A stretch of 64,000 bases of DNA from Luzula sylvatica (GCA_946800325.1 OX326957.1:23065554-23129553), one strand, 5' to 3'. Shown: positions 1 through 13,176, counted from the first letter of the stretch. Translations and numbers: made by a program. Notes: generated by a model from the sequence alone, not told the origin.

Positions 1-106
1 AAAAGAACGTCACCGTTGCAAAACTAAGAAAGATAAAAGCAATGAATAGATCTACATAACTTAAAATCAGTGAATAAAATACTTGCAAAGTTCGACCTAT
101 CGCCAT
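1..106 (-). CDS. GTD-binding (DUF593) protein, N-terminal fragment cut by window edge
   Basis: The start codon lies at 104-106 on the minus strand and the frame stays open to the window edge, giving about 35 residues starting MAIGRTLQVFYSLILSYVDL. The segment is a hydrophobic N-terminal membrane anchor. It aligns base for base, with few substitutions, to the first exon of the complete gene at 44430-45311 (offset 45205 bp). It is therefore the 5' end of an upstream tandem paralogue of that gene. Whether the remainder, which would lie left of the window, is intact cannot be seen. Confidence 0.7.
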   Translation of the reverse strand, partial: MAIGRTLQVFYSLILSYVDLFIAFIFLSFATVTFF

Positions 107-1301
107 AATTTGTTTTTCGAAGAAAAAGAAACAAATCCCTTGATCGTTTCTTTTTTATGTTTATCTTTTCAGGGGTAAATCTAGTTTTAGTTCCTTTGAA
201 CACACTATATTTTTCTATATTTGGTCTTTAGATAACTATCATATGTCAAGAACTGGTATTACCGTTGCGAGAAGTTAACTAACATACCGGATAAGAGATA
301 ATTATTCAAAAAATATAAACAAACATTTTCTTTTTATATCATAAAAGATGTTTTAAATTGTAATACAACGAAATTTCACAAATTTGATAAAAAATTTTCT
401 ATACCAAAGCATTTCATTGTCGGGTTATTATAAACCACAATTTGAAATCCCTGGTATATAATCTGGACTCTGATTTCCATTTTTTAAGGCAATCGGAGGT
501 TTTAACGGATATGTCTCCCTCGTATCAATATGCATTTGTTTCGGATATTATTCGAATCCGAAATTATCACATACAATTCTATTTTCCTATCTGAACATGC
601 GAATAAATATATATCCACGAGTATATTCATTACTCATAATCAATAAATATTAACTTTATTTCAAATAATCAAAATTTCAAAAATAATTGGTAAAAATAAG
701 ACCTTCAACTAATTGAAATATCATAAATATTCACACATAAAATATTCAGCATGTTGAAATTATTTATAAGAAATTTTAGCTAATTCAAATATCACAGATG
801 ACTCGCAAAATATCCAAATAAGTTAAATATTGCAGATATTGAATTAAACCAAAATTTTAAAAACATCCAAAATATTTTTAAAATCGCGTATCTTCAAGAG
901 CCTAATAATTTTCTGTCACTCGCGATATTTCTAATTACAAAATAAGAATTTGCAAAACAAGTTTATTTAAGATTACAAAATAACATAAAACATAGAAATT
1001 TCAATGTTCAAAATAACATAAAACATAGAAATGATTCAAGGATCACATATTAAAATAACACGTAAAATAAAATAAGATTTATGAAAAAAGATAAACATAA
1101 AATAATTTTAGTAATTTAGATTAAGAAAAAATATATATTTATAACTTCTGATACGGATTCGTATTATTTGCGAGGAGTATCTGTATTACTACTTTTATAT
1201 CCTTATTCAGGGCCGGTCCGTGGGCAAGCCCAGCAAGCTCACGGGATAGGACATCAATTTGGACCGAGACACCAAATTAAAAAATAGTATTATATTTTAT
1301 G

Positions 1302-1414
1302 TTTATATTATGTTTAAATGTTGATGTTAACTCAATTGGTGAAGCATACGTATTAAACATTTATATTATGTTTAAATGTTGATGTTAACTCAATTGGTGA
1401 AGCATACGTATTAA
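1302..1414. repeat. 58-bp tandem duplication
   Basis: Two adjacent near-identical 58-bp units, each containing GTTAACTCAATTGGTGAAGC. The same pair is present in arm 2 at about 46484-46600, so the tandem duplication predates the segmental duplication. Confidence 0.85.
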
Positions 1415-2358
1415 CCTTGTGAGGTGAGGAGCCATGGCCCATGTGCATACAAGCTGAGTCTCAGCCATTTTTTTTGTTTCTTTTCCTGTACAAACCATAA
1501 CATACAATTCCTCTATATTACCCAATAATATCACAAAGAATTTACTTTTTTCCAAATTAATTATTTTTCTAGCATTGAAGCATTTTATTTTACATTTTAA
1601 ATATTGAAATTGACCGTACTATATAAATAAAGTGTTCCATATTGTTTTATTTTTGAATATTTCAAGGAGCATTTCTGACAGTGACATTGTTAGGAATTTT
1701 TTTTTGAAAAATAACCCCTTTTCGAAAAATATTCCAAATATAACCCCTACCGGATTTTAAAAACCCGGTACCAACTGGTTTTAAAAATCCGATTAATTAG
1801 TTAAGATTAAAACATACTTAATCATACTTAATCACGGATGGGAGAGGTTTAAAAAAACCGGCGGGCTTTATCTGTACAAATTCATGAAAAGTGGGATTAT
1901 ATGAGTACCCAAATTTTACCCTACATTTTTATATTTAGATTATTATATTTAATTAACATGTTAAGTATCACATATTATATAACTAATAATCAATTAATAT
2001 ATAATTAAAACTATTTGAGTAAATAAATTTGAATTCATATTAATTATTTATTAATCTTTTTTTTAATCATCACGATAGTTAAATGGGTTAATCAATATAC
2101 GATGAACAATTAGTGAATAATTAACATATTAATTAAATGATAACTAATACATACCAAACAATTAGTAATTAATCAATATACGATGAACATTCATTTGAAT
2201 TAATAAATACAAAATAATACCATTTGATTTTTAATTTTGTATTTTTGAAAATATCATACTAATTAAATCGGTTAATTATAATATAGAGAGTGTTTTGGGT
2301 AAATTTTGGGGAAAGTAAAAATATCTATATTTTTTTTCTGTGCACGAACAGTTGCCAT

Positions 2359-2980
2359 TAGGGGTGTCAACGGTTCGGATAGTGGTCATACCAGATCCAT
2401 ATCCATATTTGTTTTCGGATACGGATCCGGATACGGAATTACCCGGATCCGGATACGGTTCGGATAATAAACGGATACGGATACGGTTCGGATATTGTCC
2501 GATACGGATACGGATACGGTTCTATTTCGGATATTAAAACGGATACTATGTTATCATAACATAACTTACTTTTTAGTTATAAATATATACAATTTGTGAC
2601 ATTAACGATAAATATGATTATATTTAAACGAAATTTTACGATTGTGAGTTTAAATCACTCACAAATCATTAATTTGTATATGATTTTTCAACTAATATCA
2701 AATAGAATACATAAAAATAATATATAATATGCGTATCCGGATCCGGTTCCGGATACTCGAATCTGGTTCCGAGTATCCGGATCCTAAAAATACTCGGATC
2801 CGGAACACGAATCCGGTCGCCGCACCAAAACCGAATATCGAATCCGGTTCCGGATCCTAAAATTAGCAACCAGATCCATATCTGGATCCACTCGGATCCG
2901 GATATTTTTTTCGAATCCGGATATTTCTTCGCATACGGTTCGGGTCGGTTCGGGCAATATCCACACCATTGACATCCCTA
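2359..2980. mobile_element. Non-autonomous hAT-type element with GGATACGG iterations
   Basis: Termini TAGGGGTGTCAA and TTGACATCCCTA form inverted repeats (11 of 12 match). They are flanked by a perfect 8-bp target duplication GTTGCCAT at 2351-2358 and 2981-2988, diagnostic of the hAT superfamily. The interior has no coding capacity. Both ends are runs of GGATACGG/GGATCCGG-type motifs in opposite orientation around an AT-rich core. Arm 2 lacks the whole surrounding block, so it gives no empty-site comparison. Short open frames across the motif runs are compositional and not genes. Confidence 0.9.
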
Positions 2981-3750
2981 GTTGCCATGCTTTTAAAAAA
3001 CTGGAAATTCTATGTACTCTCATGTTTTCCCGCCGAATTCTCTATATTTGAATTAATATAATTAATTAACATAATAGTTAAAAAAAATATACCATTAATA
3101 ATGAACTGATATTGATTTACATATAGAATTCAAATATATGTTAATATGTATTAAATTAATTGTTAGTTATATAACATATGTTGATTACTATATAAATTAC
3201 ATATGTTAATTATAATATAAAAGACATGAAAGAAAAAAAAAATGCATTAATTTGAGGATTTTTTTGCATTAAACATGAAAATAAAATTTGGAGATACATA
3301 TCTATTTATATTTTGAAAACTTGTCACCGGGTTTATAAAACCCGGTCAATTATGCTATTTTTTTTCCACAGCCTTAATGAATCTTAATTAACGATTTTAA
3401 CTTAATTAAACCAAGTGGTTTTTAAAATGATCCATATTTCAATATCCTTTATGACTTCAATTATTTATATACATAATAATAATCATCTAGATTGGAATCA
3501 TAGTTTTAACAAATCATCAAATAATATTTTAATACATACATATATTTTATTATTCTTCAGGTTCATAATACAAGTCCTAAGTATTTGTGAAAACAAATAG
3601 TTTGGAATCTTTCGAAAACATATTTGTGAAAAAATATTATCGAATAATTTTCGCATGAACTCTATTTTATTATTTATTTAAAAGCCAAATCTCGTTTAGG
3701 AAAATCATATTTTGGCCGTAAATTTCAACCAAGCATTTTGTCATTAATGA

Positions 3751-5788
3751 TGTCACTCCCGATAATTTGAATGTACCGTGTCACGTCTCGTTAAAAATAT
3801 AGTTTTGTTAATTCATTTGTACACATCTGTAATAAATATCAAAAATAGGATTTTGACATTTGTCGTTATTTTTAATTAAATATTTCGAAAGCCAATTTCA
3901 AGTTAGATATTTTAATTCTTAAGAAATTTGAAACTTAGTATATGCGAGTTTTCATAGTGTAATATATTTTCAAGATTATATAAATATTACTTTGGCATGA
4001 TCTTGTTTGTGAAGTTATCAAAATATTAATAATTATTTATTTAGGGTTATATTTGAAAAAAAAGGATATACTATTTCTTTTGTTGGGCCTTATCAGGTTA
4101 TTTCATAGGATCAAATAATCATTAATAAGTAAAATATAAAAATTTGGAGGTTATATATGAAATGTGTTTATTCTTCTTATTGGGCCGACTTGTAGTTCTC
4201 CACTTAGGCGGTTAGCACTTACGTTATATACTGTGTGTTACTTCATTCTCTCTCCAGAAATCATTTCACCCCTTTCTCTCGTTGAGTCAAATAAGAAATA
4301 GAAGTCAAGAGGGAAATTAAGAGGAAACTAAGGGAAAATCCACCAATCAAAAATTATGAGAAATATGTATGAGGTATTGGCGGGATCCGATTCGAGTTTT
4401 GATTTCGGGTATTTTTCGTTCGATATTCGTTTTTTATTTCGATCGAGTTTAATTGCTTCCATCTCGCCGTCGATCGAGTTCGATCAATCTGTGAGTGTTA
4501 TTCTCCTTTTCACTATTATTTATACGTATTTTGATTAAAACGGATTTTGTTCCAAAAAACGTGCTGAATTACGAAAACTTATATTATTTCGTTTATGATA
4601 TAGTGATATATTTGAAAATGATTTTGAATAACAGGTATGACGATTTATGATTTTAAATGATTTGTGAAATTATGATTTTGAATTTGGATATTCATTCCAA
4701 TATAGAAGGTATATTTCGAATTTGTTTTCAGAAATGATTTGCGATAAAAAGCGTGTTTCGTTTTATGAAAGTTATTTAGTAAATTATATGATTATAATAT
4801 TTTATTATGAGAAAGACTTTATTTGGATAAAGCGTAAACACGATTTACGATTTTAAAGAGGGTCTCCAAGAGACTCTATATATATGTAGAATTTTATTTG
4901 GATAAAACGTAAACCGGGCTTACGGTTTTGAAAGAGAGTCCTATGTGAACATACGCGGCTCCTCCGGTATGTTTTAGTTTGATAGGTGTAGTGTCGCGTG
5001 ACCCCGTGACGCTTTATGGAGGGAATTGCGTAGCAAACTTGATGTAGTGCAAAGTCCCGACCCATGAGGGGTCTGGTTGTGGCGCATGGATATCCGTCGT
5101 CAGCTCATTTTTGTAGGGAATTCGCGCTTCCCGAGCTTTATGTTATGTTCCAACCCGTTTGTGATTCGCTGTCAACTCGGGGTTGGCACTTCAGTCGAGT
5201 GTTATTTGCGCCCTCACCCCGGATAAAAGTATTAGTACGTATATGATTAGATACGAAGGTAATCGATTTGATTTCGATTTAGAGTTTGAAAAACCGGGGC
5301 AAGTATTTTGAGATATATTTAGAAACTTATGATTTGAAGATAAATGAGATTATCTTGTGATTTTGAGATATATTTAGAAACTTATGATTTGAAGATAAAC
5401 GAGATTATTTTATGAACTTATTTGGAAAGTAGTTATTTTTATTATAACTATTTTTAACGAGATTTCACTCACTTAGTCACTTCCGTGACTAATCCTTTCG
5501 ATTTACATATTTTAGTTCAGGTATCGAAGGTCTAATATCGGGACTTGCGGGTACTTCGAAAGTGAGAACGTCTACGTTATCTGAATTTTGTATTAATATA
5601 TTTTGCTTCCGCAATATTTATGTATTATTATTTTAATTCCGTAATGTATGTATATGCATGTGTTGTTGTTTTCAAATCAGTTTAGTATCTTGTTTTGTGA
5701 TGTTTTCATATGAGAGCCTGTGGTATACGAGTGGTATACTGGTGGGTTGCCGCATCCTTTTCCATTTTTATTTTTGGGGTGTGATAAC
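3751..5788 (+). mobile_element. Probable Ty3/gypsy solo LTR
   Basis: The segment begins TGTCACTCCCGATAATTTGA and ends GGGGTGTGATAACA, the near-palindromic terminal pattern common in plant Ty3/gypsy LTRs. Inside is a promoter-like stretch (TTATATACTG near 4225, followed by a CT-rich leader). A 63-bp direct repeat lies at about 5308-5410 and a diverged repeat at 4810-4935. No internal domain, primer-binding site or second LTR is visible, so this looks like a solo LTR of about 2 kb. No convincing 5-bp target duplication was found, so the exact ends are uncertain. Confidence 0.5.
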
Positions 5789-5827
5789 ATCTCTCTAATT
5801 AACACAAGACACATTCATTTTCAGTTA

Positions 5828-6146
5828 TTTTTTTTTTTTTTGAAATGCAACGTATAGTTGCATGATATATTAAGCAAATGAATTACATCGAATTACATTG
5901 CTTAGAAAAAAGAAAAGAAGAAAATAAAAATTTGGCCCATTGCAACTTGCACATGACCCAATTTAACAACCCTAAAAAAAAGAAATAAAACCCTTGCTAG
6001 GGTTTGCCTCCAAACATGGTGGCCGCCGTCGCTATCTTGCCCTTGTACACCGCTGTCATCGACTATTCATCATGGATTTAGCCTCGGGAGTAGGTGTGGA
6101 GTTCGAATGTTGTCATGGCCGATACTAACTCTTCACCGTCGTCGCC
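5828..6146 (-). mobile_element. LINE-type 3' end, minus strand
   Basis: Read on the minus strand this ends in an uninterrupted A tract (T14 at 5828-5841), preceded by a stem-loop whose arms are ATGCAAC and GTTGCAT and by a TTAATATATCA tract. The same layout is seen in the other LINE-derived ends of the window (31609, 41683, 49132, 56522). Further upstream is a GC-richer segment with AACCCTAGCAAGGG. The 5' limit is set only by where homology with arm 2 resumes. No protein-coding remnant is recognised. Confidence 0.55.
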
Positions 6147-7412
6147 GTGACATTTAACTCTCCTTTGCCGTTGTTGGCGTGGTCCAAAATTGACATTCTT
6201 TTCGTTGTTGCCATGGCCTAAACAATTTTCGACATTTTCTCCTTGCTTGGCCGTCTTGTGGAGCACTACCTTTGGCGTGGTAGTCTCGTCGTGACCTTAA
6301 CCGTTGAAGTGGTGGTGGGTGATGAAGCTCAAGAATTGACCTCCAATGGCCGAGCTCAAAAATGATACTCATGTGGTTTGTGAAAAAATGTTGGGGTAAA
6401 ATATGTTTCATCATTAAATCTTGCAAATCATATTTTCCAAATAAATATTATATTTACGTATAAGTATGAATTTTATTTTCAGTGTATTAATATCACAAAT
6501 TAATCAAGCACTGTATTATCAAAAAGAAACTAAATTTTTTTTATAAAAAAATTATACATCATGTGTTTATATTCTCAAATAGTAATTATATTAAAAAAAA
6601 TTTATAATATTTTGTCATATTTTATAAAAAATTTAAATGTTAATTATATTTTAAATATATTTTAAAATGTATTTAAATCTGATTTTTGATATTGTGATTT
6701 TTTTTCTTTCTTAAATGTAATATATCTTTGAAAAATATGATTTTTATTTGCGAAATAAATATTTTTAAATAAATCATTTTACAAGATAAGAACCATATTT
6801 TAGTAAGCACACATTTTTAATAGGCACGCACTTTTCAAAAAAGTTATAATTTTTTAAGATTTGTGATTCAAATATAATATTTATTGTAATATTTTTTTTA
6901 AACAATATAAATTTTGATGATAAATAAGGGTGTAATATGAAGTCATGTATTCATGAAAAAATTGTCTTGTACATCTCTAAATCTTGAAGGTCGAGAGTGG
7001 TATTTTTTCAATATGAATTAGTTTGGTTAATGGGTTTGAGTTTAAATGAATATTTTATTTTTTATTAAATTTGTCAAGTCATGTTTTAAATAATCTCAAC
7101 AGTGTCACCTCAACAGTTAACTGATGACTAGACATATAACTGATGGAAGGAACACTAGTGAGCAACATGAAGAATTCAGGAAATAAAAATGAGCAAAGTA
7201 AAGTTGGGGGATAAGTTGCACATTTTTTAATAATTCAGGGAACAAAAGTGAAATTTTTCTTTAATAATTCACACTCTATAGTTGTCCAGAAATAAAAAAT
7301 TTCCCTTATTTTTTTCTTTCCAGATATAACCCGCCTCACGGGTCCCATTCGGGTCGGGTGGGTTGGGGTTTTAGTCGTCCTTTTCACAAGCCCCGCTACT
7401 GAGGTTTAGTCA

Positions 7413-7881
7413 TTGTCTCGACAAAGTTTTTGTCTTTCTTCTTCCCTCCAAGCACTTGTCATTATGATGAATCTTGTAGCCCTCGAGCAAGGATCCTTAG
7501 AAGTGCCTAAACTAATTTCGACATACAATTTGTTCATGGATGCAATAGTGAACACGACAAACGATGTAACGATACTTGAACGCCTGGATATAATTGAGAA
7601 TATGTTATCTGGTGAAGAGGAAGTGGCCCTTTACTTCAACCAATCTGGTTACTATGTCGAGATAGATGAGGACCACTACCTTGCCGAGTTGTTTATGAAC
7701 ATAAATGAGTATTGCAAAAAAAACAAGCCATAGGAACAGGGCAAAGCTGATGCGAGATTACTTCAGCAACCCTTGGTCCATGCTTTCGCTGGGCGGAGCC
7801 ATCTTTCTCCTCCTTCTCACCTTCATGCAATCATTTTTTGCAGTATTCGCTTACTTCCTCCCTCCAAGCACTCCGCATTAA
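7413..7881 (+). pseudogene. DUF247 C-terminal fragment, arm 1
   Basis: Encodes only the last ~150 residues of a DUF247 protein. It matches the intact gene at 14417-15941 from VEQ/LEQ through EVPKLISTY, SGEE.VALYFNQSG and the C-terminal AKLMRDYF.NPWSMLSL membrane segment. The frame breaks in an A8 run at 7716-7723: the reading frame runs to a stop at 7731, while the homologous C-terminus continues in another frame to TAA at 7879-7881. The N-terminal two thirds are missing. The arm 2 copy (48626-49099) is truncated at the same place, so truncation preceded the segmental duplication. Confidence 0.88.
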
Positions 7882-8639
7882 TGGCTTAGTGTCCTTGCTG
7901 ATTCTCATTATTAATTTGCGTTTATGTTAGTTCTTCTTTTGCTTGGGTGTGTACTTGCGTTTGTTTCATTTTATCATATGTCTACCTAATTTTATTATTT
8001 GGGACAAATAAGTTGCAATTGTGTTTGTGTTTCAACTTATTTGTTTATGCTATTTTCTCTATCTCTTGTATTGTTTATTGAAATTTCTTATATGTTGAAT
8101 TATGGACTTAAAAATATATTGGCTTGAATTTATCATTGTGAACAGTTAGAATAAGTATTTCTTGGATTTGAGTTAAATCAGGAATTGATTTTCTTCAAAT
8201 TTACCAAGACTTCCATTAGGCTTTTCTTAATTTTCTTTTTTTAAATCTCACATTATTAGGCCAGGACTCTGGACTCCGGAGCACTCGTGAATGAGCCCAC
8301 TTTCAAATGAGAAAGATGTGAAAACTATAAGACTTGGTATTTTCTCTATCTCCGAAAAAATGTTTTCCCAACCCAAGGCATGAGAGGAGCTATTGCGCAA
8401 AAATCTTATACGTACTCACTCTCCTCTTTTTCTTTGTCCAATCACTTATTGGATAAGATGACTATATTTGTTCGGAGAAGAGGAAAAATAAGAAATAATT
8501 TCTTAATACTTATTTTATTTATATATTTTTTATTTTTTAAAACACAAATGAGTTTTTATTTATAGACTAAATGTTTCATGTATACGTGAATCACATTAAC
8601 TCCTACCCATTATCATATTTTCTAAAAAGTGAATTCTGA

Positions 8640-9985
8640 CACCTTACAAATGCAAAACTTTCTTAAATACGTGAATCACATTTTCAAAACTTTCTTAAAA
8701 ATGCAAAAAGTGAATTATGACACCTTACAAATAATCAATTATCATATTTTCTACAAAAATATCAAACTTTAAGTATAAAACTAGTAAAGTACTCAATTTT
8801 CATGTTTCACAAAAAATACTCCGTAAAATAAGACTAACACATACAAATTTCTATTTTTTCAAAATTTCTTAAAAATGCAAAAAAATGAAGTTCAACACCT
8901 TAAAAAAAACAATTATCCTATTTTTCGAAAAAAATGCCAAAATTGAAGTGTTACACGAGCAACATACTCAATTTTAATGCTTCCTTCAAAAAATTCCGAA
9001 ATAGAAGTCTAACACATCTTAAAAATGCAAAAATGAAGTCTAACACCCTTGAAAAAAATTAATAATCCAAATTTTGTAAAAATTGTCAAAATAGAAATGT
9101 AACACGACCAAATTACTCAATTTTCATGTTGTCCTCAAAATACTCCGTAATAGAATACTAACATACAAAAATTTCAACAGAATATTCTTAAAATTAAAAA
9201 AAATGAAGTCTAACACCTTAAAAAATATCAATTATCATATTTTCTAAAAACTATAAAAATTGAAGTATAAAACTATCAAAGCACTCAATTTTCATGTTGG
9301 CCAAAAAATACTCCGTAATAGAACACTAACACATACAAATTTCTATTTTTTCAAAAATTTCATACAAATGCAAAAAATTAAGTCGAACACCTTCAAAAAA
9401 AGCATTTATCTTTTTTTCGACAAAATACCAAAATTAAAGCCCTACACGAGCAACATACTGAATTTTAATTTTTTTCTTCAAAAAATTCCTTCATAGAAGT
9501 CACACGCACAACTTTCAATTTTTTCAAAAATGTCTTAAAAATGCAAAAAATTGAAGTCTAAAACCTTCAAAAAAATCAATTATCCAATTTTATCTAAAAT
9601 GGCAGAATAGAAGTGTGACACGAGCAAAATACTCAATTTTCAAGTTGTCCTCAATATACTCCGTAATAGACGATTAACACAAAAAAAATTCTATTTTTCA
9701 AAACTTTCTTCAAAATGCAAAAAGTGAAGTCGAACATCTTCAAAGAAAATCAATTATTCTATTTTCTAAAAAAAATATCAAAATGGAAGTATAAGACTAG
9801 CAAAGTACTCAATTTTCATGTTGCCCACAAAATACTCTGTAATAGAAGACTAACACATACAACAAAAAAAATTTCAAAATTTTTTAAAATGCAAAAAGTG
9901 AAGTCTAACACCTTAAAAAAAACAAGTATCCTATTTTTCCGAAAAAAAATGTCAAAATTCAAATATAACACGAGTAAAATACTCA
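8640..9985. repeat. ~175-bp tandem repeat array, arm 1
   Basis: The key motif ATGCAAAAAGTGAAGTCTAA and its variants recur at about 8700, 8875, 9025, 9188, 9367, 9540, 9714 and 9889, a spacing mostly near 174 bp. Each unit also carries a TACTCCGTAATAGAAG block and an AACACGAGCAAAATACTCAA block. Units are diverged by substitutions and small indels. Short open frames through the array are low-complexity and not genes. Confidence 0.85.
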
Positions 9986-10056
9986 ATTAATAAGAGTTTG
10001 CACACATCTTGATGTGGATGTGAGGGTGAAATATTTACAAGCAAAATATTTACAAG

Positions 10057-10059
<3 letters not shown>

Positions 10060-10130
<71 letters not shown>
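10060..10130. repeat. (AT)n microsatellite, ~35 units
   Basis: Uninterrupted AT dinucleotides that directly abut the MITE at 10131-10368; a second (AT)n tract follows that element at 10369-10400. Confidence 0.98.
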
Positions 10131-10132
<2 letters not shown>

Positions 10133-10366
10133 TTGTTAAGGAGAATCCAAAAAAAAGAATCCACGCGTGCAAAATATACTGATGAAACTAACAAAATATA
10201 CTATTCACATTAGCAAAATATACTATGAATCCAATATGTTAACATAGTTAAAACTGAGAATAAAATAATATATTTTTAATAGTATATTTTGATAAATACA
10301 AGAATATATTTTGCTAATTTCAATAGTATATTTTGATATTTGGATTCTTTTTTTGGATTTTTGTTA

Positions 10367-10368
<2 letters not shown>
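10131..10368. mobile_element. MITE flanked by (AT)n, family 1
   Basis: A 238-bp element whose ends are imperfect inverted repeats (start GCTTGTTAAGGAGAATCC, end GGATTTTTGTTAGC). The interior holds repeated CAAAATATACT on one side and AGTATATTTTG on the other. It is embedded between two (AT)n tracts. The duplicate at 53106-53343 sits between (AT)n tracts in the same way. No coding capacity. The habit of lying inside TA repeats resembles Micron-type MITEs; family assignment is an inference. Confidence 0.75.
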
Positions 10369-10402
<34 letters not shown>

Positions 10403-10810
10403 GAGGATAACTTACTTAATTAAGAACAAAAGTTTTAGTACTTAATAATTTTTAATCATTAAATTTACATTGATATTTGTATATTTAATTATGTGCACAA
10501 AATTTGGTGACAAATTAAAAATCTCGATGCAATTTCGTCTGTTTGTGGGTCTCATGGATCCGGCTTCTCCATTTCATGGGAATCAGATTTTTTTGAGGTA
10601 ATGAATATGAATGGTGGAAATAGTTTTGATAAGTTATGGATGTAATGCTCCCAAATAACGAGTGGCCAGCTAGCTACTACGATCCATGGAAATAAATATA
10701 TAAAAGCATGTTAATATCAACCATTCTCGCGCATTCTGACTTTTCCTGTTCCATCCTATTAATTTCCCGACCGATCATGGCCACTTCTGCCAAATTCAAT
10801 GAATACTTTG

Positions 10811-10952
10811 GAGAGAAAACAACTTTATGTGCCTTGAGTGGATGATAAAGAATAGCAACCTAATGTTTGGAAATAAATACTATGGTTGACTCCAGTACCA
10901 AATCCAGTGAATATTTTGGAACCACTTCCTCCTCAATAATGTGAGAAATCAA
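10811..10952 (+). pseudogene. Relic of 5-formyltetrahydrofolate cyclo-ligase exon 3
   Basis: The stretch resembles exon 3 of the intact gene (43226-43390). Shared blocks include CTTTATGTGCCTTGAGTGGA, an AGAATA.CAA..T.TGT core, ACTATGG.TGAC, AGTGAATATTTTGGA and TAATGTGAGAAATC, in the same order and spacing. Substitutions and stops destroy the frame. It lies just past the end of duplication arm 1. A direct repeat (GCATTCTG..TTTTCCTGTT) flanks it at about 10734 and 11023. Read by eye; an alignment would fix the exact limits. Confidence 0.65.
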
Positions 10953-12695
10953 ATCAAATCATCATGAATGTGGTAATGATTTTTTGTACTTATTTTTATT
11001 TACTTCCTTTTTCCTGTAGTGCATTCTGTCTTTTCCTGTTCCATCCATATTTTGGAACCACTTTCTTTATTTTTTATATTTTACTGTAGTCATGATGTCA
11101 GCCTAAGGTGTGCAGTAATTTGTTATTTTTGATAATTTTGTTTTACTTTTGATCAATCTCATCTTGGTTATGTTCTACTTCTATGTTGCTAATTTGATTG
11201 ATTTGGAAGGACACTAATTTGTCCGACTTGGATATCCTCGTGAATTCTTAGGCAATGAAAAAAATCAATCTAGCACAGTAGCCAAGAGTGATAAGGTCAC
11301 GGTGGACATTATCTTGTCCCTGATAGGGTCATGGCTATCATTATCTTGTCACGGTCTAATAATGACATATTGGTTTTGTTTGTAATTTTCAAGTATATAT
11401 AGTTTTCAAATTTTTAATGGTATTTTATTTTGAACAATAATATATTTTAAGATAATGAATAATTGTTATATCCAAAACATAATTCCAAAATAAAACCTCA
11501 ATATGGAATATAGAATATTTCTTTTGTAGAGACATAATTTACCTCTTTCCGATATTATATTTAATTTGTTATTATTCATTTTTATGATATAATTGCCTCT
11601 CATAATATTCTCTTTTAAATAGGAAATTCCACCAAATTATCTATATCCTAATTAACATACTTCATTGACATGATAATTAACTATAATTAAAAATTAATTT
11701 GTATTAACTAAGAATTGTTAATCTTAATTAATTATTAATTAGTGATATTTGTTAATCGTCGTGATAATTAAAATAAGGAAATTTGCAAAAAAAAACCCTA
11801 TCTTTTTTGGATATTTTAAAAAACTCTCTATCTTTTTGGAAACTCCAAAAAAATTTCTCTACCAAATTTTTATTTTCAAATATCCCTATGAGGTTAAAAT
11901 TAACCATGAACGGTGTTAAAAAAAATTATTACCAAAATACACTGCTAGTGTGTTGGTTGGGGGTGAGGTCAGAGTCGTCGGTACTTTTCTTAGTGCTTAT
12001 TCCATCCATGTCCACCTGAATAGTAGGATTGGGAAAAAGTGTTGCGTAAATTAAATGAGTTGTTAGGTGGCAGCAATTAGGGTAAATACATGTAAATTTT
12101 GATCAGGAAATTGGTAGGGGTTCTAGTAGATTTGAAAACTAATTAGAAATAATTCATGACAAGTCGAAAGCAATAAAGTACGCAAGACTAGAGTATTTAC
12201 AATTCAATAAAACATGAATTAATTGATTGTTGTATACAATAGATTCTTGCTTAATTGTTTGATGAAATGTTGAGATAGATTTACAGATTTGAGGTATGGA
12301 TTGGCATTTAATGCGGAGCTCAAAGCAAATTAGATGCAGCAGTAGTTCATCCTAATAATCAATTAAACCATGTGATTATTTTGCATTAACTGAATACATC
12401 ATCAATTAATATGTCGTTTTTTTGCAATAAAGCATCGCATTAAAACACAAAAGTAATTTATTACAAATAACGGGCAACAAGGCTACTCCAGTGATTGAAA
12501 GAACTGAGAGCGCATTACCTTGCGTATGGAGCTGAGATGAGCCGTCAAAACATGCTACTCCAGTGAAGAAGGGGGCAGCGTATGGGAGAAGGAAGAATGG
12601 AAAGGGTTGGGGAGGGAGGTTGTACATAGGTTGAGTCGTATGCGAGAAGGAAGGCTTGTGCTCCCATGCTTGGGGACCGTGCGAAGTTGGGAATG
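10953..12695. other. AT-rich intergenic, no gene recognised
   Basis: No coding segment or RNA gene is seen. The block 11765-11960 (CCCTATCTTTTTTGGATATT and following) resembles 30435-30600, so it is a dispersed repeat of unknown class. A T run followed by GCAATAAAGCATCGCATTAA at about 12415 resembles the reverse complement of a LINE tail but has no supporting target duplication. Confidence 0.4.
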
Positions 12696-12700
12696 ACAGC

Positions 12701-13172
12701 TATTAAAATTAATGTTTTTTTAATTAATAGTATTATTAGGGCAACATGATATTCGATGTATCTGTGTGTGAACGAGAGATGTCTCTTGAATAAAAATGTG
12801 TCTATTAGATAAAATAGAAGTATCTAGATAAATCAAGAGTTGTATTGAGAGGATGCATGTGATCTATAAATGCAACGTATCTCATAAGTTTTTTGAGAGA
12901 GAAAATCTCTATAAAAAAGGGAGAAAAATTATGTGAAAAATTAGAGTAAGGAGTAGAGAAAATTATCTCACTCTTGTCTCAAAGATTGTATCCATTTATC
13001 TAGTATGATGTGTGCATCCTTTGGGTGATTTGTATCAATTATCTATTGAAGAAAAAAATTCCGTCAGATTTATTTGGTGGTGTTTATCAAAACTCTACAG
13101 ATTGATTCCCCTCTCACCATGTGTTACTTTTGTCAGTATTTGTTTATTGGTATTAAATATCAATCTCCAACA
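12701..13172 (+). mobile_element. Solo LTR, Ty1/copia type
   Basis: Bounded by a perfect 5-bp target duplication ACAGC at 12696-12700 and 13173-13177. The 3' end CTCCAACA matches the copia LTR ending style seen at 20869. The 5' end reads TATTAAAATT, so the expected TG appears mutated to TA. A TATA box (CTATAAATG, near 12875) precedes a leader-like region, as in a U3/R arrangement. No internal domain follows; the right target duplication runs straight into a poly-C tract. Confidence 0.75.
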
Positions 13173-13176
13173 ACAG

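Larger units (their letters stand above)
1..10370. repeat. Segmental duplication, arm 1
   Basis: Direct copy of 45206-53345. Matching blocks, arm 1 to arm 2: 1-1411 to 45206-46595; 2065-2235 to 46617-46787; 6147-6398 to 46793-47032; 6399-7910 to 47608-49131; 7899-8620 to 50211-50885; 8640-10370 to about 51720-53345. Identity is high by eye, with scattered substitutions and small indels. Arm 1 alone carries 1415-2060 and 2236-6146. Arm 2 alone carries 47033-47607, 49132-50210 and 50886-51715. AT-rich stretches between named features (107-1300, 6400-7400, 7900-8640) show no gene. Confidence 0.9.

Noticed and set aside
2340..3023. Frames rich in Arg/Ile/Asp-Pro
   Set aside because: Artefacts of GGATACGG iterations in the hAT element at 2359-2980.
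4853..5246. Short frames in the gypsy-like LTR
   Set aside because: LTR sequence; no domain and no continuity.
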